Assembly: GCA_003661105.1 (NCBI GenBank)
Contig: QMVM01000053.1
Coordinates: forward strand, 1-10,176
Source of the DNA: Methanosarcinales archaeon
Lineage (GTDB): Archaea; Halobacteriota; Methanosarcinia; Methanosarcinales; Methanogasteraceae
Reading direction: 5' to 3'
DNA: 10,176 nt
The translations under genes and the position numbers were made by a program. The notes below the pieces were generated by a model. That model was not told where the DNA came from. It made no database searches and saw only the letters and a program-made list of their open reading frames with translations. This document shows, in pieces, positions 6,997 to 10,176 of this stretch (the stretch's first letter is position 1; each line of letters opens with the position of its first letter).

Positions 6997-7376
6997 ATGT
7001 CAATCATCAGATTCGTGCCCCAACAGAAGCACATGTCTGCCACTATGGGCGGACTGCTGATCCTGGTCAGCGAGACCATGTTCATGTTCTCCATGTTAAA
7101 CTTCCTGCGGGTGACCCGGATTTAGTACTACAACCCGGCGATCCCTACATGCGCCAGCTATTCCCGCACTACCTGGTGTTCCTTATGGCACTGGCTTCGG
7201 CTGCGCTGGTGGCGATGATCCTCGTGTACGTATTCATCATGCCAAGCAAGATGGTGTACTCCTGGCAGCAGGCTGTGAGACGACCGCAACCCAACTACAA
7301 CCTGCTCATGGAGGTACACAAGGAACTAACAGAGTTGAGAGGGCGAGATGGGCGAGATGCGAGGTCAGAGGTGTGA
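6997..7376 (+). pseudogene. Small two-helix membrane protein, reading frame disrupted
   Basis: The N-terminal half reads from ATG 6997, preceded by GGAGTGAT with good spacing: MSIIRFVPQQKHMSATMGG, then a membrane helix LLILVSETMFMFSMLNFL, then RVTRI and TAG at 7123-7125. The C-terminal half continues one frame back (-1): PYMRQLFPHYLVFLMALASA, a second membrane helix to about VYVFIMPSK, then a polar tail ending at TGA 7374. Joined, they would give about 125 aa with a normal two-helix topology. The long frame from GTG 6978 has implausible sequence in its first half. Losing one G in the CCCGGA run near 7116-7119 would explain both frame change and stop (RVTR then DLVLQPGDPYMRQ). Alternatively, TAG replaces a Tyr codon (RI-stop-YYNPAIP) and a second one-base loss occurs in the CCC near 7143. 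It may be a real lesion, an assembly indel or recoding. Function not recognised. Confidence 0.6.
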
Positions 7377-7526
7377 CAAGATGGTGGCATAGGTCGTGCT
7401 TATCAAGCAATCCGATAGGTCTGCATATACCGCGACCTTCCGACTGATAAAACTCTGTACGGTGTCACTCGTGTATTATATAGTATTACCCCAATCCTTA
7501 ATGTATAATCATGTAGGAACATAAAG

Positions 7527-7535
7527 TTTATATAA
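7527..7535 (+). promoter_or_regulatory. Probable TATA box of the mcr operon
   Basis: TTTATATAA, preceded by purine-rich ATAAAG, is the best TATA box upstream of mcrB. Transcription should start near 7555, giving a leader of about 140 nt. A second AT-rich box (TATTTAAATA, 7615-7624) could give a shorter leader of about 50 nt, and ATTATATAG at 7475-7483 a longer one. Confidence 0.5.
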
Positions 7536-7584
7536 CATGTGATCAAGGTAATGCGCACCAAGAAATTTCAGACCACACGCCCGC

Positions 7585-7615
7585 ACATGTCTGCCTATGA
7601 GGCAGGGTGGCATGT
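7585..7615 (+). promoter_or_regulatory. Hairpin in the mcr leader
   Basis: CTGCC (7591-7595) pairs with GGCAG (7601-7605) around a TATGA loop, and ACATG (7585-7589) can pair with CATGT (7611-7615) across an asymmetric GGTGG bulge. It lies about 80 nt upstream of the mcrB start within the predicted leader. No T-run follows, so it is not an obvious terminator. Confidence 0.35.
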
Positions 7616-7630
7616 ATTTAAATATGATAT

Positions 7631-7652
7631 CGGGGTGGCGCCGGGGTGGCGC
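7631..7652 (+). repeat. Tandem 11-bp repeat CGGGGTGGCGC in the mcr leader
   Basis: Two perfect head-to-tail copies (7631-7641, 7642-7652), with a partial GGGTGGC copy upstream (7605-7611) and a weaker GGGATGG downstream (7655-7661). The unit spacing of 11 bp is one helical turn and the base composition contrasts sharply with the AT-rich surroundings. It lies 43 bp before the mcrB start codon. Confidence 0.7.
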
Positions 7653-7695
7653 TTGGGATGGGTTTCCTGGATAAACACTATAGGAGGAACATAAC

Positions 7696-9000
7696 GTGGC
7701 AGATACAATAGACCTCTATGATGACCGAGGCAAGAAATTGAAGGGTGATGTTGACCTTCAAGCCATAAGTCCACTCAAGAACTCGGCTATTCTAGGTATG
7801 GTTAATACCGTTAAGAGAACGGTAGCCGTTAACTTAGCCGGTATTGAGAAGGCATGCAAGAACTCGAGCTACGGCGGACAGAGCCGGAACATTCCGGGCC
7901 GTGAAGTAGATATCGATCCAACCGCAAAGGCAGACAAGATTGCTGCACGAGTCAAGGAACTGATTCAGGTCGAAAAGGGTGACGACACTGAAGTTGTGGT
8001 TCTTGGCGGCGGGAAGTTCTTGCGAGTAGCAGCACCGACCAGGAGAATCGAGGCTGGCGCTGAATACGTTGCCGGAATGACCTGCACGGCAGCAGCACTT
8101 ACCGAAGCACTGCGCGAGGAGTACAACCTTGGGATGTACGACACTCCGTATGTAAAGAACGCAATCTGGGGAACATACCCACAGACGATGGACATGAAGG
8201 GCGGAAACGTGCTCTCAGTCTTAGGTATTCCACAGAACGATGAGGGTCTGGGATTTGCTCTTCGAAACATCATGGCAAACCACCTTGCAATGCTATCCCA
8301 GAGAAACGCGATGAACTGCGCTGCAATCTCAAGCATTCTTGAGCACTGCGGAGTCTTTGAGATGGGACAGGCAATGGGCCTCTTCGAGCGATACCAGTTA
8401 CTTGCACTGGCGTATCAGGGATTAAACGCAAACAACATGGTGTACGATATGGTCAAGAACAACGGCAAGACCGGAACAATCGGTACCGTTGTCCAGGAGA
8501 CCGTCGGACGCGCAATCGATGACGGTGTCATCTCCGTTGACAAGACGATGCCATCAGGATACAAGGTCTACAAGGCAAACGATGTGTGCCTGTGGAACGC
8601 ATACTGCGCAGCAGGTACGATGGCAGCAACGATGGTGAACTGCGGTGCACTCCGTGGCGCACAGGCTGTATCATCAACACTTCTGTACTTCAACGACATG
8701 ATCGAGAAGGAAACCTCACTCCCGGGATGCGACTGGGGTCGAGTTGAGGGTACTGCGGTAGGATTCTCCTTCTTCAGCCACTCAATCTATGGCGGTGGCG
8801 GTCCTGGTGTGTTCAACGGTAACCACGTTGTTACGAGGCACTCAACAGGAATGGCTATCCCATGCGTGGCAGTTGCGGTGGCACTTGATTCAGGAACGCA
8901 GATGTTCTCGCCAGAGTCAACATCCGCAATCGTGCTTGACACCTTCCAGGATGTGCCAATCATGATGAACCCACTCAAGGAGGTCGCAGCAGCGGTGTAA
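7696..9000 (+). CDS. mcrB: Methyl-coenzyme M reductase subunit beta
   Basis: Beta subunit of the alpha2beta2gamma2 enzyme that makes methane from methyl-CoM and coenzyme B, or activates methane in the reverse direction, using nickel coenzyme F430; cytoplasmic. 434 aa, the usual length. GTG start at 7696 is supported by AGGAGGA (7682-7688), 7 bp upstream. Recognisable signatures: VKRTVAVNLAGIEKA (39-53), WGTYPQTMDMKGG (158-170), RNIMANH (190-196), YQGLNANN (240-247), and the highly conserved GFSFFSHSIYGGGGPGVFNG (356-375). Phe359, Tyr365 and His377 line up with the active-site residues Phe361, Tyr367 and His379 of the Methanothermobacter enzyme (numbering from memory, offset two). The sequence looks like canonical methane-type Mcr, not the divergent alkane type. 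First gene of the operon; mcrD starts 14 bp after its stop. Confidence 0.98.
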   Translation: MADTIDLYDDRGKKLKGDVDLQAISPLKNSAILGMVNTVKRTVAVNLAGIEKACKNSSYGGQSRNIPGREVDIDPTAKADKIAARVKELIQVEKGDDTEVVVLGGGKFLRVAAPTRRIEAGAEYVAGMTCTAAALTEALREEYNLGMYDTPYVKNAIWGTYPQTMDMKGGNVLSVLGIPQNDEGLGFALRNIMANHLAMLSQRNAMNCAAISSILEHCGVFEMGQAMGLFERYQLLALAYQGLNANNMVYDMVKNNGKTGTIGTVVQETVGRAIDDGVISVDKTMPSGYKVYKANDVCLWNAYCAAGTMAATMVNCGALRGAQAVSSTLLYFNDMIEKETSLPGCDWGRVEGTAVGFSFFSHSIYGGGGPGVFNGNHVVTRHSTGMAIPCVAVAVALDSGTQMFSPESTSAIVLDTFQDVPIMMNPLKEVAAAV

Positions 9001-9014
9001 AGAGGAATTGTTTC

Positions 9015-9509
9015 ATGGTTACAACAACAGATTCTGATCCCGTACAATACGAGATATTTCCGAAGAGGATGCTTGACCCTTCCTCGGCACAGGAGCTCTT
9101 GAATCGGCTTGAGCAGATCGAGGGCGTTACCCGCGTGCTGGTCCAGGGACCAAGACTTCCACTTACAGTTCCTTATGGGCCCGGAAAGGGCGCTCCGGTT
9201 GACCACACGGCTCGAGAGATTATCCGGGTGGGCGATCAGGTGATGGAACTGCAGGTGAAGGTAGGGCGGATACGCCTTGAATCAGTGCATGATGTGATGG
9301 AAGAGGTCAGAGCGCTATGTGACGAGCTGTTCCCGTTCCCCTATGAACTCAAGGAGGGACTGTTCCTTCGCAGGAAGGCTACGGTCACCGATTATGCAAA
9401 GTATGGCCCTGACGAACTTGTCGAGGACAAGAGCATGTATGGGATGACCGATCCGAACATGTCGCCGAATTCGAAGATATGCGAGTCATGCGTTGACACG
9501 AGGGAATAA
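9015..9509 (+). CDS. mcrD: Methyl-coenzyme M reductase operon protein D
   Basis: Accessory protein thought to bind Mcr and help its assembly or cofactor F430 insertion; not a subunit of mature Mcr. 164 aa, typical family length. ATG at 9015 follows an AGAGGA ribosome binding site 8 bp upstream. The family core is visible: FPKRMLDPSSAQELLNRLEQI near the N-terminus (15-35), GVTRVLVQGPRLP (37-49), VPYGPGKGAPVDH (52-64), and an RVGDQVMELQVKVGRI strand region (71-86). The C-terminal tail holds a CXXC pair (Cys156, Cys159) in the last ten residues. It lies between mcrB and mcrC, its conserved place in methanogen and ANME-2 operons. Confidence 0.95.
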   Translation: MVTTTDSDPVQYEIFPKRMLDPSSAQELLNRLEQIEGVTRVLVQGPRLPLTVPYGPGKGAPVDHTAREIIRVGDQVMELQVKVGRIRLESVHDVMEEVRALCDELFPFPYELKEGLFLRRKATVTDYAKYGPDELVEDKSMYGMTDPNMSPNSKICESCVDTRE

Positions 9510-9510
9510 T

Positions 9511-10131
9511 ATGTTTGGCAGGGAGACACAGGTTATCGATTGCAGGGAGGGAATGGGTCTTGGAAAGGGTGGCGGGCTTGCACAGCGCGGCACGCTCTCT
9601 GAAACGGGACGACCTGATGTAATCGCAATCGCAATGTCCCCAGGAAGGCGCCACATCACAAAACCCGTCTGCGAGATCACGCACGGACTCAGGAGAGAAG
9701 GAATCCAGGTCAGTGTGCTCGTACTCGAAGCCGGAGCCGGTGTTCCCGAGGAGGGACCCAGCGATAAGATGGCGAAGGGTTACGGACCGAAGTTCGGTCT
9801 GACCCAAAAAGAGATCGAGCAGATAGCGCGACATCGTGTAGCATTAATCCATCTCGGAAACATCGATTCGCATGTGATCTACAAGACAAAGTACGTACTG
9901 AAATATGTAGATGTACCTGCGGTTATTGCCTGCCAGAATCCGGTTGACTTTGAGGATTTTGCAAAGGCAGGGATCAAGACACGACTGGTAATGCCCATGG
10001 ACAAAGATATCGATACACAGGGCACAGTCATGGAGATTGTAGCCGGAATTACGAGGGGTGTTACCTGCCAGCGTGGCAGTTTGAACGAACTCGTAAAAGC
10101 AATTATGAAAACAATACCACAACATACATAA
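9511..10131 (+). CDS. mcrC: Methyl-coenzyme M reductase operon protein C
   Basis: Component of the ATP-dependent Mcr activation complex (component A3) that reduces the F430 nickel to the active Ni(I) state, together with methanogenesis marker proteins and AtwA. 206 aa from the ATG at 9511; a TTG at 9493 would add six residues and overlap mcrD, but GAGGG (9500-9504) upstream of ATG 9511 supports the shorter form. Family motifs: MFGRETQVIDCREGMGLGKG at the start, then GGLAQRGT, RRHITKPVCEITHGLRREG, and GPKFGLTQKEIEQI before a Rossmann-like VALIHLGNIDSHVIYK stretch. Only 1 bp separates it from the mcrD stop, implying translational coupling. Confidence 0.96.
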   Translation: MFGRETQVIDCREGMGLGKGGGLAQRGTLSETGRPDVIAIAMSPGRRHITKPVCEITHGLRREGIQVSVLVLEAGAGVPEEGPSDKMAKGYGPKFGLTQKEIEQIARHRVALIHLGNIDSHVIYKTKYVLKYVDVPAVIACQNPVDFEDFAKAGIKTRLVMPMDKDIDTQGTVMEIVAGITRGVTCQRGSLNELVKAIMKTIPQHT

Positions 10132-10145
10132 AAGGAGATATAATT

Positions 10146-10176
10146 ATGGCATACACACCACAATACTATCCAGGAG
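10146..10176 (+). CDS. mcrG: Methyl-coenzyme M reductase subunit gamma (3'-partial, first 10 residues)
   Basis: The window ends ten codons into this frame: MAYTPQYYPG, matching the conserved McrG N-terminus with its QYYPG. AAGGAGAT (10132-10139) lies 6 bp upstream, starting directly after the mcrC stop codon. Position after mcrC and the N-terminal match make the call safe despite the short fragment; mcrA should follow. The gamma subunit completes the Mcr hexamer. Confidence 0.9.
   Translation, partial: MAYTPQYYPG

Larger units (their letters stand above)
7377..7695. other. Long mcr upstream region, no gene seen
   Basis: These 319 bp hold the mcr promoter and leader. In order: a foldable segment at 7391-7438 (AGGTCG pairing with CGACCT around a small TGCTT-ATC-AAGCA hairpin), an ATTATATAG box (7475-7483), the better TATA box at 7527-7535, a hairpin (7585-7615), an AT-rich TATTTAAATA (7615-7624), and the GC-rich tandem repeat (7631-7652). 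No open frame with a ribosome binding site was found except that of mcrB. Confidence 0.5.

Noticed and set aside
6978..7376. Single intact 132-aa protein starting at GTG 6978
   Set aside because: Its first half is His/Pro-rich and lacks the membrane helix that the other frame encodes downstream of a good ribosome binding site; it is a frame artefact.
9493..9510. TTG start extending McrC by six residues
   Set aside because: Overlaps mcrD without an advantage; MFGR is the usual McrC start and has its own GAGGG site.
1..10176. CRISPR arrays, rRNA or tRNA genes
   Set aside because: No regularly spaced repeats of suitable length and no recognisable tRNA or rRNA sequence. The cloverleaf-like fold at 7391-7438 is too short and lacks the T-loop consensus.

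Overview
The window looks like a chromosome segment of a methane-metabolising archaeon of the Methanosarcinales / ANME-2 kind. Four things point there: an mcrB-mcrD-mcrC-mcrG gene order, an F420-linked siroheme sulfite/nitrite reductase of the Fsr type, a secreted octaheme cytochrome c with an archaeosortase-type PGF-CTERM tail, and archaeal TATA boxes with strong GGAGG ribosome binding sites. The combination of Mcr, Fsr and a surface multiheme cytochrome fits an anaerobic methanotroph (ANME-2, perhaps ANME-2c) better than a typical methanogen. That assignment is inference; the genus cannot be fixed by eye.

Layout. (1) 1-1478, +: 3' part of an octaheme c-type cytochrome gene whose start probably lies before the window, followed by a terminator hairpin. 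(2) 1550-1674: a 117-bp MITE-like element with 13-bp imperfect inverted ends and 4-bp CTAT flanks, carrying what looks like the tail of a transposase. (3) 1733-2251, -: an Lrp/AsnC-type regulator, divergent from (4) 2391-4319, +: fsr. The two share a short intergenic region with back-to-back TATA boxes and an 8-15-8 palindrome between them, a good candidate operator. fsr ends at an almost textbook 16-bp terminator. (5) 4458-5720, -: an unrecognised 420-aa protein whose N-terminus resembles the core-binding domain of tyrosine recombinases but which has no catalytic domain. (6) 5964-6881, +: a membrane protein of unknown function with three predicted helices. (7) 6997-7376, +: a small two-helix membrane protein gene interrupted by a frame change and an in-frame TAG. 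(8) 7377-7695: a long leader upstream of mcr with a TATA box, a hairpin and a GC-rich tandem repeat. (9) 7696-10176, +: mcrB, mcrD, mcrC and the first ten codons of mcrG; mcrA is expected just outside the window.

How they fit together. Mcr carries out the terminal step of methanogenesis or the first step of methane oxidation, and McrC/McrD are its maturation and activation partners. Fsr uses F420H2, a central electron carrier of the same pathway, to reduce sulfite (or nitrite in some group II enzymes), which serves detoxification or assimilation. The surface cytochrome could carry electrons out of the cell, as needed in syntrophic or metal-linked methane oxidation. The remaining genes have no function that can be read from the sequence.
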